DNA of 64,000 bases from CAWANF01 sp963783355 (GCA_963783355.1 CAWANF010000007.1:186001-250000), one strand, 5' to 3'. Positions 18,994 through 28,391 are shown, numbered from the stretch's first letter. Program-made: numbers and translations. The notes: a model not told the origin generated them from the letters alone.

Positions 18994-19788
18994 ATGACTT
19001 CTGAAAAACATACCTACTTATTTGGCGAACAACCCGTTAGCTACACTGTTTGGGGACAGGGACGGCCGTTGCTGGTTCTTCATGGCTGGGGAAGCAGCAG
19101 CAGGGTGATGATACCGCTGGCGCAAAATCTGGCTCATCTGAGAACCTGTTATCTTATCGATTTTCCGGGTTTCGGTGAATCACCGGTTCCTGCAAGAGCC
19201 TGGGATGTAGGTCGATACGCCGATGCCATCTGGGCCATGATTAGCGACTTAAACCTTGAAAAACCGGATTTCCTGGTTCATTCATTTGGCGGTCGTGTGA
19301 CTTTAAAATTATGTTCAAGATCCGAAACCAAAAATAAAATTGGCAAAGTGCTGATTACCGGGGGCGCCGGAATGAAACCCCGCCGAAGTATGAAATTTTA
19401 TTTCAGAAAATATCTTGCTAAAACGCTGAAATTCCCATTTCAGTTACTGCCCGGAACGTTACGCGAAAAAGGCTTATCCGCATTACGGAAAACCTCCCTG
19501 TGGAAATCGTTAGGCTCTTCCGAATATCGAACGTTAAATGGAGTGATGCGTGAAATATTTGTAAAGACCGTCACCGAATACCTGGAATCATCGCTTCCGG
19601 ATATAGATAATGAAGTCCTGCTGCTTTGGGGCAAGAATGACGACACGACTCCGTTATACCAGGCAGAGCGAATGGATAAACATCTAAAAAACAGTGCTCT
19701 GGTAACCATCGACAACGCCGGACATTATGCATTCCTCGATCAACCCGTGCAATTTAAACTCATAGCGGAAGCATTTTTCAAAAACTAA
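18994..19788 (+). CDS. Alpha/beta hydrolase
   Basis: A 264-residue alpha/beta-hydrolase fold enzyme. The oxyanion region is LHGWGSS, the nucleophile elbow is HSFGGR (Ser near 95), the acid is in LLWGKNDDTTP and the histidine in DNAGHYAFLDQP. The substrate cannot be predicted. It is directly followed by hemW (3 bp gap), so the two are cotranscribed. Confidence 0.88.
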   Translation: MTSEKHTYLFGEQPVSYTVWGQGRPLLVLHGWGSSSRVMIPLAQNLAHLRTCYLIDFPGFGESPVPARAWDVGRYADAIWAMISDLNLEKPDFLVHSFGGRVTLKLCSRSETKNKIGKVLITGGAGMKPRRSMKFYFRKYLAKTLKFPFQLLPGTLREKGLSALRKTSLWKSLGSSEYRTLNGVMREIFVKTVTEYLESSLPDIDNEVLLLWGKNDDTTPLYQAERMDKHLKNSALVTIDNAGHYAFLDQPVQFKLIAEAFFKN

Positions 19789-19791
19789 AGC

Positions 19792-20934
19792 GTGTCAGGA
19801 ATTTACATTCACATACCATTTTGCCGTCAGGCTTGTTCCTATTGTGATTTCTATTTCGTCACAAAAACCGATCAAAAACAGCTATTTGTACACAAGCTGA
19901 TTGAAGAAATTTTCTATTTTAAGGATTCGGAATATTCCAGCGAAAACGTTGAAACCATTTATTTTGGCGGGGGTACGCCTTCACAACTTTCCGGAGGGGA
20001 AATAGAACAAATTTTAACAGCTGTCAATAAGGTTTTCGGCACTTCTGGTGTGAAGGAGATCACTTTTGAGATGAATCCGGATGACGTCAATACCAATTAT
20101 CTCAACGACTTAAAAAACCTCGGGATCACCCGCGCAAGCATGGGTGTCCAATCGTTTCATCCCGATTTGCTATCATTTATGCATCGTGCCCACAACAGGG
20201 AAGATGCTTTGCATTGCCTGGAATTGCTCGAAAAATCAGAACTTCAGACTTATTCGGTCGATTTGATTTACGGTAATCCAAATCAAACCGAAGAGGATCT
20301 GGAAGAAGATATTCATACTTTGATGGCCTTCGAACCTCCGCATGTCTCCGCTTATTCACTGACCATTGAACCGCGAACACGACTTGGCAAGCTGGTTGAT
20401 TTGGGGCGCCTGAAACCACTGGAAGATGACATTGTTGGCCGTCATTTTGATCTCGTATCGCAGATGTTGTCGGAACATAACATTCACCGGTACGAAGTGA
20501 GTAATTTTGCGCGAAAAGACCACGAAGCGATTCATAATTCCAACTATTGGGAACATAAGAACTACCTTGGATTTGGTCCGGCCGCACATTCTTTCTGGCG
20601 GGATGACAAAACCCGGGCAAGACGCTGGCAAAACAAACCGGATTTGTCCGCTTACCTTGCAAATGAAGCGGGCGAGAATATATCAAATGAAGAATACCTG
20701 CCGCCCGAAACCCTGGGAGAAGAACGAATCATGCTTGGACTGCGAACCATCAAAGGAGTATCAAGCGATTTGCTTACAGATTCTTATCAATATCCCTTCA
20801 GTGATTTGCAACTCCATTACATTGAAGGATTAAATGAAGGCGGTTTCCTGAAATCTGCCGAACCTCTTATTCTAAATGACAAGGGACTGAAACTCGCCGA
20901 TCATATCACGCTTGAACTGATCAGCAGACACTGA
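19792..20934 (+). CDS. hemW: HemW-like radical SAM protein (coproporphyrinogen III oxidase-related)
   Basis: A 380-residue radical SAM protein with a GTG start. The iron-sulfur cluster motif is FCRQACSYCDFYF (CxxxCxxC, with the extra HemW phenylalanine/cysteine context), followed by IYFGGGTPSQLSGGEIE, MGVQSFHP, the YSVDLIYGNPNQT segment and the C-terminal LGFGPAAHSF element. Proteins of this type are heme chaperones rather than true HemN oxidases; the N-terminus lacks the extra HemN residues. Length matches HemW. Confidence 0.92.
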   Translation: MSGIYIHIPFCRQACSYCDFYFVTKTDQKQLFVHKLIEEIFYFKDSEYSSENVETIYFGGGTPSQLSGGEIEQILTAVNKVFGTSGVKEITFEMNPDDVNTNYLNDLKNLGITRASMGVQSFHPDLLSFMHRAHNREDALHCLELLEKSELQTYSVDLIYGNPNQTEEDLEEDIHTLMAFEPPHVSAYSLTIEPRTRLGKLVDLGRLKPLEDDIVGRHFDLVSQMLSEHNIHRYEVSNFARKDHEAIHNSNYWEHKNYLGFGPAAHSFWRDDKTRARRWQNKPDLSAYLANEAGENISNEEYLPPETLGEERIMLGLRTIKGVSSDLLTDSYQYPFSDLQLHYIEGLNEGGFLKSAEPLILNDKGLKLADHITLELISRH

Positions 20935-20975
20935 TGTTTCCTGTCCAAAACGAATCTTTCTGAAAACGGATGGAC

Positions 20976-21003
20976 GTCATGGTTCAACTCTGCGCACCAA
21001 GAC
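20976..21003. repeat. Short palindromic intergenic repeat, copy 1
   Basis: This 28-bp element begins GTCATGGTTCAACTC and ends GCGCACCAAGAC. Its ends are near-complementary and it matches the copy at 21115-21142 at most positions. Both lie in the gap after hemW. It looks like a REP-type palindromic element. Confidence 0.55.
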
Positions 21004-21096
21004 CATACAACCAACATCCCGGTTTTCCTTTTTCCGATATTTCCACCCCCCGATGTTGCTTATAGTATAGTTCAAATCTTTTAACAACCCCCTACG

Positions 21097-21114
21097 CCCC
21101 CTTTAGAAAGGGGG
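21097..21114. repeat. Perfect 18-bp palindromic hairpin
   Basis: CCCCCTTTAGAAAGGGGG is a perfect 8-bp stem with a 2-nt loop. It is directly joined to the second short palindromic repeat. It may act as a terminator between the convergent hemW and secreted-protein genes, but it has no T-tract. Confidence 0.6.
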
Positions 21115-21142
21115 AACATGGTTCGACTCCGCTCACCATGAC
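21115..21142. repeat. Short palindromic intergenic repeat, copy 2
   Basis: This 28-bp sequence contains CATGGTTCGACTCCGCTC and ends ACCATGAC, so CATGGT and ACCATG pair. It is the second copy of the element at 20976. Confidence 0.55.
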
Positions 21143-21219
21143 TTTTCACTCAATATTACATTTTCCTTTTTTCCGGTCTTCCTATTCCGTTTTCCAGTGT
21201 TTTCTCTTTTATCATCCGG

Positions 21220-23775
21220 TTATTTAATAAGAAGCATTTTATGCATCTTGACGATGGTTTTATTTCCATCCCCAACCTGTAACCGGTAAAAATACATTCC
21301 GCTGGCCAGTTGCAATCCGTTAAACGACACGGTGTGCTTTCCGGCCGCATAATTGCTATTCTGAAGTGTCTCCACTAATCTTCCGGTAACGTCATAAACA
21401 GTCAGCAATACATGAGTTGCGCTTGGCAATTCATACGTAATGATGGTCGTTGGGTTAAAAGGATTGGGATAATTTTGTTCCAGCTCTACACTTTTTGGCA
21501 GATTCGGATTGGTCTGATCCACAGCTACCGTCGTTTTTGGCTTTATATCAATAGTTAACGTAGAAACAGGAGTTGCATTTTGATTTTCGTCCAAATCCGT
21601 ACGATCAACGGTTATACTTGCTTGCGCCTGGGTGCTTGCAGTTAAATCAAGGTGACCGAGTACCCCGGATGAAAATGAGTCAGGTTCGGCAATAGCCATT
21701 CGAAACACACCGTTGGTGTATGAATATTTGTAAATGCTATTCTTCCATACCGATCCGGTTGTATCGAGCGTAACGTTTTTAATAACATTGGGCGGAAAAG
21801 AAATCACCATGTACGTTGAAGAAAATGTTGAACCGGCACTATTGGATAATTTTAGCTCAATACGTGCATCCATCTGGGAATCGGCCGGCACTTTTATCAG
21901 GCTGATCGACGGGCTGCTTTGTGTTATATAAGGATTTTTCGTGGAAACAGAATACGTCGTATTGGAGATACTTCCGGATCCTGCCAGCTCCGATGTCGTC
22001 TTGAAACCGGAATACTCAGGCCCATAACCGTCGTGATTCGTATCTTTTGCAAAATAGGGTAACCTACCCAAATCATGGCGCAAAAGCAGCGTTGCATCAT
22101 ATGCTGAAATCGTACCATTGCCCGACAAATCCCCGATCATCTTCGTATCGGAATAGACGGGTTTATTACCCAATACATAATCCAGCATCAACATCGCATC
22201 CGACTGGTTAACCATGCCATTGTCATCCATATCACCATAGGCGATGTTGTTGGCACCAATTAAAATCCGTGTCAGAGATCCATTTACAGCCGATGCATTT
22301 GTAGAAACGAGACCCATTTCCTGCAAATCACTCCAGCGCCAGGGTGCTTTTATCTGCACCATTCCGTTGCCTGTAGCATCCGGTTTATAAATAACTTCAG
22401 AAGTTGTCTGATTCTTCTTCCATGCCAATAACCCGATGCCGTCCTTATCAGAATTATAAAAATAGGTTATCAATACTTGTCCCGTATCCTGCGCGGTTGG
22501 AACAACCCGATCATATTCGGCACTCATCGGATTCAGGTAATACCTCGTAAGGAAATTAGTCGGTACGGAAGTATAATTATCTGCTAACAGAGAAGTAGGA
22601 TAGTTTGCTTTGTCCTTAAATCCATAATTTGGATAGGAACGGGCGCCGGATGCATAATGCCATAACTCCGACTGCGTAAAATCCCGCCCAAAAGAAGCAC
22701 CGTATGTTTGCAGAACATTCGACATCGCCGTCGCCATCGAATCGTTCGTTGCAGCGATATCGTCCCATGTTTTCTTCCAGAACTGAATACCATAGGTCTG
22801 GTAGAAATACAAAGCCCAGCTCACCTGGTAATAAGAGCCCGGGTACATAGAATATTGTGGATTTTCAAATATAGAGTATGAACTTGTCAGGTAATTGTAA
22901 TAATCGTCTACCGGATCGAATACGACATCTTCCATCATCGTGGCGTCCATCTCTATCCAGCTGCCGCTTTCTCCATTCCACTGGTTCGTGGCATACTGGA
23001 TAGCATGTTTAAACTCATGGGCAATAGTCACCTTCAAATCACCTTTAACCTTTCCGTCGGGATCGGAATTGGGTGGAAAATAAGACGAACCAATCGAATT
23101 ATTGATCAAGATATAGGTACTTCCGCTATTATCCGGTGTAGTATAGCCATAAACAGCATAGGAGGGATCACCAATTGCACCTATATAAACATTATAGGGC
23201 TGATTATTAACCAGGGGATTTTTGAACCCGTCGTCTCTTACTTCACAATTCCAGGTGGAATCGGCATAGCTCCCCAGCCATTCCACGTAATCGGGATACC
23301 CGTCTTTATTAGTATCGGCGGGGGGAACGGCATTCCCGGTACTGTCGATTGTTGTATAGTGGATTAGGAAATGACCGGAAGGAGAAGTATATGTTCTATT
23401 ATCCGTAGTCAATGCCGAAGACAAGTAGGTGTTAATAATTTTTTTGGTTCCGGACGATAATGATGATTTCATCTTTTCGTATTCCATTACCGTAGGGGTT
23501 AAGCATTTCAATACCACAGGTGCCGAACTTGTTACAACAGTCAACTCCTTCTGGTAACGGCTATTCATTTTTTTTTGATCAAAAACGGCATAAAATTTAT
23601 TAAGAAGGGCGTCTTCTTTGGTAATCCGTCCCCGGGACACATCTTTTTCTATAAGCCGAAATATTTTCGGAGTCTCTGTCGGATTTTGCTGCTGATGATG
23701 AATCTGTTGCGCCTGAACAGGTGAGAAAACAAAAAGCAGTAAACCAATTAATATGACTGATGCATAACCTTTCAA
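21220..23775 (-). CDS. Secreted putative metalloprotease (MXAN_6640-like) with dockerin-type repeat and T9SS tail
   Basis: An 851-residue exported protein. It has a signal peptide (residues 1-22, ending VQAQ). The central domain contains HEFKH at 253-257 (HEXXH zinc-protease motif, AHEFKHAIQY) next to calcium-binding-like DTNKDGYPDY (about 154-163). Residues about 515-580 contain two dockerin-like calcium repeats, GDMDDNGMVNQSDAMLMLDY and GDLSGNGTISAYDATLLLRH. The C-terminal 85 residues are a type A T9SS sorting domain (NYPNPFNPTTIITYELP and VYDVTGRLV). It is probably surface-displayed or released. The overall similarity is to MXAN_6640-type putative metalloproteases; the target is unknown. 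It is transcribed alone. Confidence 0.85.
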   Translation of the reverse strand: MKGYASVILIGLLLFVFSPVQAQQIHHQQQNPTETPKIFRLIEKDVSRGRITKEDALLNKFYAVFDQKKMNSRYQKELTVVTSSAPVVLKCLTPTVMEYEKMKSSLSSGTKKIINTYLSSALTTDNRTYTSPSGHFLIHYTTIDSTGNAVPPADTNKDGYPDYVEWLGSYADSTWNCEVRDDGFKNPLVNNQPYNVYIGAIGDPSYAVYGYTTPDNSGSTYILINNSIGSSYFPPNSDPDGKVKGDLKVTIAHEFKHAIQYATNQWNGESGSWIEMDATMMEDVVFDPVDDYYNYLTSSYSIFENPQYSMYPGSYYQVSWALYFYQTYGIQFWKKTWDDIAATNDSMATAMSNVLQTYGASFGRDFTQSELWHYASGARSYPNYGFKDKANYPTSLLADNYTSVPTNFLTRYYLNPMSAEYDRVVPTAQDTGQVLITYFYNSDKDGIGLLAWKKNQTTSEVIYKPDATGNGMVQIKAPWRWSDLQEMGLVSTNASAVNGSLTRILIGANNIAYGDMDDNGMVNQSDAMLMLDYVLGNKPVYSDTKMIGDLSGNGTISAYDATLLLRHDLGRLPYFAKDTNHDGYGPEYSGFKTTSELAGSGSISNTTYSVSTKNPYITQSSPSISLIKVPADSQMDARIELKLSNSAGSTFSSTYMVISFPPNVIKNVTLDTTGSVWKNSIYKYSYTNGVFRMAIAEPDSFSSGVLGHLDLTASTQAQASITVDRTDLDENQNATPVSTLTIDIKPKTTVAVDQTNPNLPKSVELEQNYPNPFNPTTIITYELPSATHVLLTVYDVTGRLVETLQNSNYAAGKHTVSFNGLQLASGMYFYRLQVGDGNKTIVKMHKMLLIK

Positions 23776-23875
23776 ATTATAATCCCATTTAATAAAAGCT
23801 CCCCCGCAGCGCTAAATAGGGTAGATGATGCATTCCATTACTCTAAAAATAAACGTAAATTAGCAGTCCATTACA

Positions 23876-24904
23876 ATGAATTTTATTATAAAAAAATCTA
23901 ACGCCAAAACTATCGTACCCGGTAAATCGTGTAAGTCTATGTACAAGGTAATACTATACTATAATTTTCATAATATATCTAATCCGCAGGATTTCAGAAC
24001 GGAGCAAAGGGAATTTTGCAAATCGCATCAGCTAAAAGGCCGGATTTATGTTTCCGGAGAGGGGATCAACGGAACGCTGGCCGGAAAACCCGAAGATATC
24101 CTGGCTTACGAAAAATATCTTCAGTCTATCAAAGGTTTCGAATCTACAGAGTTTAAAGAAGACGACAGCGAGTTCATTCCTTTTGCCAAGCTGATCGTCA
24201 AAATTCGCAGCGAGATTGTATCGCTAAAAGCACCTATGCCGATCAATCCTTCAGAAGGCGGGAAGCACCTGATGCCCGAAGAATGGCGCAGGGTCATGGA
24301 ATCGGAAGAGAATTATGTCATTATCGACGTGCGTAACAACTACGAATCTAAAATTGGCCATTTTGAAGGTGCATTAACGCCGGATTTAGATACGTTTTAT
24401 GAATTTCCGGAATGGGTAGATTCGCTGGACATCGAAAAGGATAAAAAAGTATTGATGTATTGCACCGGCGGCATTCGCTGTGAGAAGTTCTCGGTATTGA
24501 TGAAGAAGAAAGGCTTTGAAGATGTCAACCAATTGCATGGCGGAATACTGAATTATGCAAAAAAAGAACAAGGGGCTCATTTTAAAGGCAAATGTTTCGT
24601 TTTCGACGACCGCCTTGTGGTGCCGGTCAATCCGAATGATGAAGATCCCATCAGTCATTGTGAAATTACCGGCGTTCCCTGCGATACCTATATCAACTGC
24701 GCCAATATGGAGTGCAACCGGCTCTTCGTCTGTTCCGAAGAGGGCGCCCGGATGATGGAAGGATGCTGCAGCGAAGAATGCAAAGAGAGTCCCTATAAAC
24801 GCCCTTTTAACCCGGATGAAGTGTATGCCCCATTCCGTAAATGGTATAATTATTTTGGATCCGATTTCAAAAATCGAAAAAGCAAAAAATTACAAAAGTC
24901 ATAA
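23876..24904 (+). CDS. trhO: tRNA uridine(34) hydroxylase TrhO (rhodanese-domain, YceA family)
   Basis: A 342-residue protein that hydroxylates U34 of tRNAs on the way to 5-oxyacetyluridine modifications. An N-terminal ferredoxin-like domain (ISGEGINGTLAG-like segment read as VSGEGINGTLAGK) is followed by a rhodanese domain with the active cysteine in MYCTGGIRCEK, and then the Cys-rich C-terminal region (VPCDTYINCANMECNRLFVC, CCSEEC). The first 21 residues look non-family; Met22 (23939, MYKVILYYNF) is the likelier start. The following pseudouridine synthase frame overlaps its 3' end. Confidence 0.92.
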   Translation: MNFIIKKSNAKTIVPGKSCKSMYKVILYYNFHNISNPQDFRTEQREFCKSHQLKGRIYVSGEGINGTLAGKPEDILAYEKYLQSIKGFESTEFKEDDSEFIPFAKLIVKIRSEIVSLKAPMPINPSEGGKHLMPEEWRRVMESEENYVIIDVRNNYESKIGHFEGALTPDLDTFYEFPEWVDSLDIEKDKKVLMYCTGGIRCEKFSVLMKKKGFEDVNQLHGGILNYAKKEQGAHFKGKCFVFDDRLVVPVNPNDEDPISHCEITGVPCDTYINCANMECNRLFVCSEEGARMMEGCCSEECKESPYKRPFNPDEVYAPFRKWYNYFGSDFKNRKSKKLQKS

Positions 24905-25781
24905 CGTCCGGATTGTTGCTCCCTACCCATTTACGCATCACTTCAGGGTAAAACGTACCGAGGCCGGACAAAACCTGCTGGCACTGCTCCATTCGCGTTT
25001 TCCATTTCGTTCCCGTGAAGAGTGGGAAAAACGCATAATATCAGGCCATGTTAAGCTTCAGGATCATACCGTGTCGCCGTTTGTCATTTTAAAAGAAAAT
25101 GATCGCATCAGCCATCATAATCCTTCGGTTCATGAACCCTCTGTTCCTGACGACGTTCAAATAATTGATCAAAACGATGATTTTGTCGTGGTTTGTAAAC
25201 CCGCCCCCATGCCGGTTCATCCCGGGGGACGATATTTCAAAAATACGCTGACATCTATCCTCGGGGAAATGGGATATGAACATCTCAGGATTATACACCG
25301 GCTGGACGCTGTTACTTCGGGTTTAATATTATTTGGAAGAAACCCCGAATTCACCCGGGCGGCTACCGAAGCATTCCGGAATGGGGAAGTACAAAAAAAG
25401 TACTTTGCCCTCGTTAAAGGCATACCGTCGGAAAGAGAAATAACCGTCGATTTTCCGATCCGCAGAAAATCAGGATTTATATTTGAATACACTCAAAAAT
25501 CTGGCGACCTGAAACCTGCTGAAACTCATTTTAAAGTGGTCAAAACCTTTGATACGAACAGTCTTGTGGCCTGTTTTCCTGTAACAGGACGCACCCACCA
25601 GATTCGTCTGCACCTAAAAGCATGGGGACATCCCATCGTCGATGATATTATTTATCATGAAGAAACCGTTCATTCCCCTGCGTTAAATCAACGACACGCC
25701 ATCCGTTTATTTAACGCAAAGTTGCAGATCCCAAAACTTAACGTAAATTACGAATTGCCTGTACCGGACTCTTTCTTTTAA
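24816..25781 (+). CDS. RluA-family pseudouridine synthase
   Basis: A 321-residue RNA pseudouridine synthase. An S4-like N-terminal region (about 42-95) precedes the catalytic domain with HRLDAVTSGLILFGRN (catalytic Asp) and the C-terminal GRTHQIRLHLKAWGHPIVDD element. The open frame begins inside trhO (89-nt overlap if ATG 24816 is used); a TTG at 24855 is another candidate and no good Shine-Dalgarno decides between them. Two tRNA/rRNA-modifying enzymes are thus translationally linked. The target uridine is not predictable. Confidence 0.88.
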   Translation: MKCMPHSVNGIIILDPISKIEKAKNYKSHNVRIVAPYPFTHHFRVKRTEAGQNLLALLHSRFPFRSREEWEKRIISGHVKLQDHTVSPFVILKENDRISHHNPSVHEPSVPDDVQIIDQNDDFVVVCKPAPMPVHPGGRYFKNTLTSILGEMGYEHLRIIHRLDAVTSGLILFGRNPEFTRAATEAFRNGEVQKKYFALVKGIPSEREITVDFPIRRKSGFIFEYTQKSGDLKPAETHFKVVKTFDTNSLVACFPVTGRTHQIRLHLKAWGHPIVDDIIYHEETVHSPALNQRHAIRLFNAKLQIPKLNVNYELPVPDSFF

Positions 25782-25786
25782 ATTCA

Positions 25787-26410
25787 TTGATGCGAGATAA
25801 CAACAAAAAATACCTAAAAACAGCGTTACTGATTCTGATACCGGGACTGTTGTCAGTTACGACAAGCTGCGGACTTTTTCAGACCCGTAAACCGCAGGAT
25901 CCATTGTCATCAAACAACTCGTCGTTTGTCCAGCCCGATGATCCTACAATTGTGATTCAAAACCTGCAAAACGCCATCAAAAATCTAAATGTCCAAAATT
26001 ATTTACGCTGTTTGTCGGATTCCGGTTTTGAATTTCAACCGTCTCAAAATTCACTGACTAACTATGCTGATATCTGGAATGGATGGTCGAAAGCAGACGA
26101 ACAAACGTATTTCATGAACTTACAGGCAGCTTCTCAAAACAGTACCGGAAATCAACTTCAGCTTTCCAATCCGAGTTTTGAGATACAGTCGTCTACCACA
26201 CAACAGTACAAAGCCAGTTATACTGTGACAGTGATCCACAACCGGGCTCAAAGCGGGGTTCCCACCGTTGCTAACGGGCAATTAATATTCCTGCTCAAAC
26301 AAGCGAGTACCGGCCTTTGGTATATTCAGTCGTGGACCGATATCTCCAGCAGCGGCGGAACCAACACATTCACATGGAGTGATTTGAAAGCCATTTTTTA
26401 TAAGAGTTAA
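25787..26410 (+). CDS. Predicted lipoprotein
   Basis: A 207-residue protein. The signal peptide ends with lipobox SVTTSC, so it should be lipid-modified at that cysteine (about residue 28). The mature part (about 55-207) has alternating strands and helices resembling an NTF2/SnoaL-like lipoprotein (DPTIVIQNLQNAIKNLNVQN and LIFLLKQASTGLWYIQSWTD), a shape frequent in FCB genomes. No enzymatic residues are recognisable. TTG (25787) and ATG (25790) are adjacent; ATG is the likely start. It follows the RluA gene by about 8 bp. Confidence 0.75.
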   Translation: MMRDNNKKYLKTALLILIPGLLSVTTSCGLFQTRKPQDPLSSNNSSFVQPDDPTIVIQNLQNAIKNLNVQNYLRCLSDSGFEFQPSQNSLTNYADIWNGWSKADEQTYFMNLQAASQNSTGNQLQLSNPSFEIQSSTTQQYKASYTVTVIHNRAQSGVPTVANGQLIFLLKQASTGLWYIQSWTDISSSGGTNTFTWSDLKAIFYKS

Positions 26411-26482
26411 GCTATTCATTACGCTTAATCCTTGAAATGTATATATTTATGTAATTGATTATTCATCCGAAGGACTTCCAGT

Positions 26483-27229
26483 ATGAAAAGTATTATTTGC
26501 GATATGGACGGTGTCATTCTCAGAGACAATACCCTGATTGATGGTGCTGATACGTTTATCAAATCTATCCTTGATAAAGGCCACCCACTGTTGTTTTTAA
26601 CAAATTATTCATCACAAACTCCTCTTGATTTGAAAAACCGCCTGCAGTCGGCGGGTATAGAAATTCCAGTCAGCCATTTTTATACCTCGGCGATGGCAAC
26701 CGCTGCATTCCTTGAGAAGCAGGATGGACGCAAAGCCTACGTTGTCGGCGAAGGTGGTTTAACCCACGAATTATATAATATTGGATTCACCGTTACCGAC
26801 ATCAATCCCGATTTTGTAGTGGTTGGGGAAACGAAATCATATAACTGGGATATGATTCAAAAAGCAGCCTTTTTTATTAACAAAGGTGCCCGTTTCATTG
26901 CTACGAATCCGGATGTTTCAGGCCCTCAGGGTTCCCCCTCATGTGGTGCTTTATGCGCTCCCATTGAGCGAATAACCGGTAAATCACCTTTTTATATCGG
27001 GAAACCGAATGCATGGATGATGCGGGCTGCCCTGAATTACCTGAAAGCCCATTCCGAAAACACCGTCATTATCGGGGATAATATGGAAACGGATATCCTG
27101 GCCGGCATTCAGGCAGGCATGGAAACCGTTCTGGTATTAAGTGGCGTAAGCCAGATGAACATCCTCGAGCGATATCCGTATCAACCAATGTATATCTTTG
27201 ATACAGTGCGGGATATCGACATCTTCTAA
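26483..27229 (+). CDS. HAD superfamily (class IIA) sugar-phosphate hydrolase, NagD-like
   Basis: A 248-residue HAD-IIA hydrolase. Motif I is CDMDGVILRDN (nucleophile Asp), motif II LFLTNYSSQT, the cap domain carries FVVVGETKSYNWDM, and motifs III/IV read IGKPNAWMM and VIIGDNMETDILAGIQAGME. NagD-type enzymes dephosphorylate sugar monophosphates or nucleotides; the substrate here is unknown. It converges with the gamma-carbonic-anhydrase-like gene 9 bp away. Confidence 0.92.
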   Translation: MKSIICDMDGVILRDNTLIDGADTFIKSILDKGHPLLFLTNYSSQTPLDLKNRLQSAGIEIPVSHFYTSAMATAAFLEKQDGRKAYVVGEGGLTHELYNIGFTVTDINPDFVVVGETKSYNWDMIQKAAFFINKGARFIATNPDVSGPQGSPSCGALCAPIERITGKSPFYIGKPNAWMMRAALNYLKAHSENTVIIGDNMETDILAGIQAGMETVLVLSGVSQMNILERYPYQPMYIFDTVRDIDIF

Positions 27230-27238
27230 TTACCCGGT

Positions 27239-27796
27239 TCAGGAACGCTGCGGATAAAAAGGATTCACTTCATATGCATCTTTTTGCATATATGCCCGGC
27301 TGTAACGGACATAATTGACAGCGTGTTCGAGGATAGAATCCAGCTCTTTTGTTGTAAGTTTACGTACAGGTTTGGCCGGGGTTCCCATACATAAAAAACC
27401 GGAGGGCATCACTTTCCCGGGTGTTACCACACTTCCTGCAGCAATAATGCAATCCTGCTCTACGACCGCTTTATCGAGCACAACCGAATTAATACCAATC
27501 AAAACCCGATCGTTGATCGTGCAACCATGAACCATCGCGTTATGGCCAATGGTGACATCATTTCCGATTATTGTTGGCCCTGTTTGATTCATTACATGGA
27601 TGCAGCTGTTATCCTGAATATTGGTTCGTTTTCCAATTTCAATGTAATTCACGTCGCCACGGATTGTAGTGTTGAACCAGACACTCGATTCCATGCCCAG
27701 TTTAACTTCACCGATGATATCGGCGCTTGGAGCAATGAAATTTGAATCATCAAAAACAGGATGCTTTCCCAAAAATTCGTATATCATGAAAAACAA
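27239..27796 (-). CDS. Gamma-carbonic-anhydrase-like hexapeptide-repeat protein
   Basis: A 185-residue left-handed beta-helix protein. The hexapeptide repeats run from about residue 20 to 140 (SADIIGEVKLGMESSVWFNT, VTIGHNAMVHGCTI, VLIGINSVVLDKAVV). The zinc-binding histidines fall in NDVTIGHNAMVHG and in the CIHVMNQ segment, as in gamma-class carbonic anhydrase or YrdA/PaaY-type relatives. Most relatives have weak or no measured CA activity, so the enzymatic name is tentative. Standing alone, it gives no pathway clue. Confidence 0.9.
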   Translation of the reverse strand: MFFMIYEFLGKHPVFDDSNFIAPSADIIGEVKLGMESSVWFNTTIRGDVNYIEIGKRTNIQDNSCIHVMNQTGPTIIGNDVTIGHNAMVHGCTINDRVLIGINSVVLDKAVVEQDCIIAAGSVVTPGKVMPSGFLCMGTPAKPVRKLTTKELDSILEHAVNYVRYSRAYMQKDAYEVNPFYPQRS

Positions 27797-27972
27797 AATT
27801 TTAATTAGAAAAGATGTCGAGACACCATCTTTGAGTGGAATAATGAGGTTAAGATACGGCCTGAAATGATCAAATGATCAGTAAAATTGAGGGGCAATAG
27901 CCGTAACCAGGTGGAATTCGTATTTGTATTATCTCTCTTTGATGGCTAAAAAAACGGGACGGAAAACTATGT

Positions 27973-28389
27973 TCAGTTAATAAATACCTTATTTATAGAT
28001 TTTTTGAGTTCTTCAAGAGAAATAGGTTTAATAAGATAGTCGGCATAACCGGTTTCATAGGCTCGCTGTATATGTTGGGAATCGGAGTTTCCTGTGATAT
28101 AGATAACGGGCACATTTGAATACTCTCTTATTTTTTTCATGGCATCAATACCATCAATCTGGCCTTTGAGTATGATATCCATGAGAATAAGATCAGGTTT
28201 TAGATTTTTTGCCGCTTCAATGGCTGATTCCCCGTCAGCAAAAATATCAAGCAGTTTGAATCCCATTTTTTCGATGTAGTTTTCGTATACAAGCGATAAT
28301 AACATATTATCTTCGACAACCAAGATCTTCTTGTCTAAGCCCATATGACCCACCTTTTTTAAGTCTACCTGATTACTTATCTCCATCAC
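27973..28389 (-). CDS. Stand-alone response regulator receiver protein
   Basis: A 138-residue single-domain CheY-type receiver: acidic pair in ILVVEDN, phospho-acceptor Asp in LILMDIILKGQIDG, Thr in VIYITGNS and Lys in YLIKPISLEEL. No output domain follows. Translation more likely begins at the internal Met16 (28344, MGLDKKILVVEDN). The gene starts 2 bp after the stop of the seven-PAS kinase, so the two form one operon and presumably one signalling pair. Confidence 0.93.
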   Translation of the reverse strand: MMEISNQVDLKKVGHMGLDKKILVVEDNMLLSLVYENYIEKMGFKLLDIFADGESAIEAAKNLKPDLILMDIILKGQIDGIDAMKKIREYSNVPVIYITGNSDSQHIQRAYETGYADYLIKPISLEELKKSINKVFIN

Positions 28390-28391
28390 GA

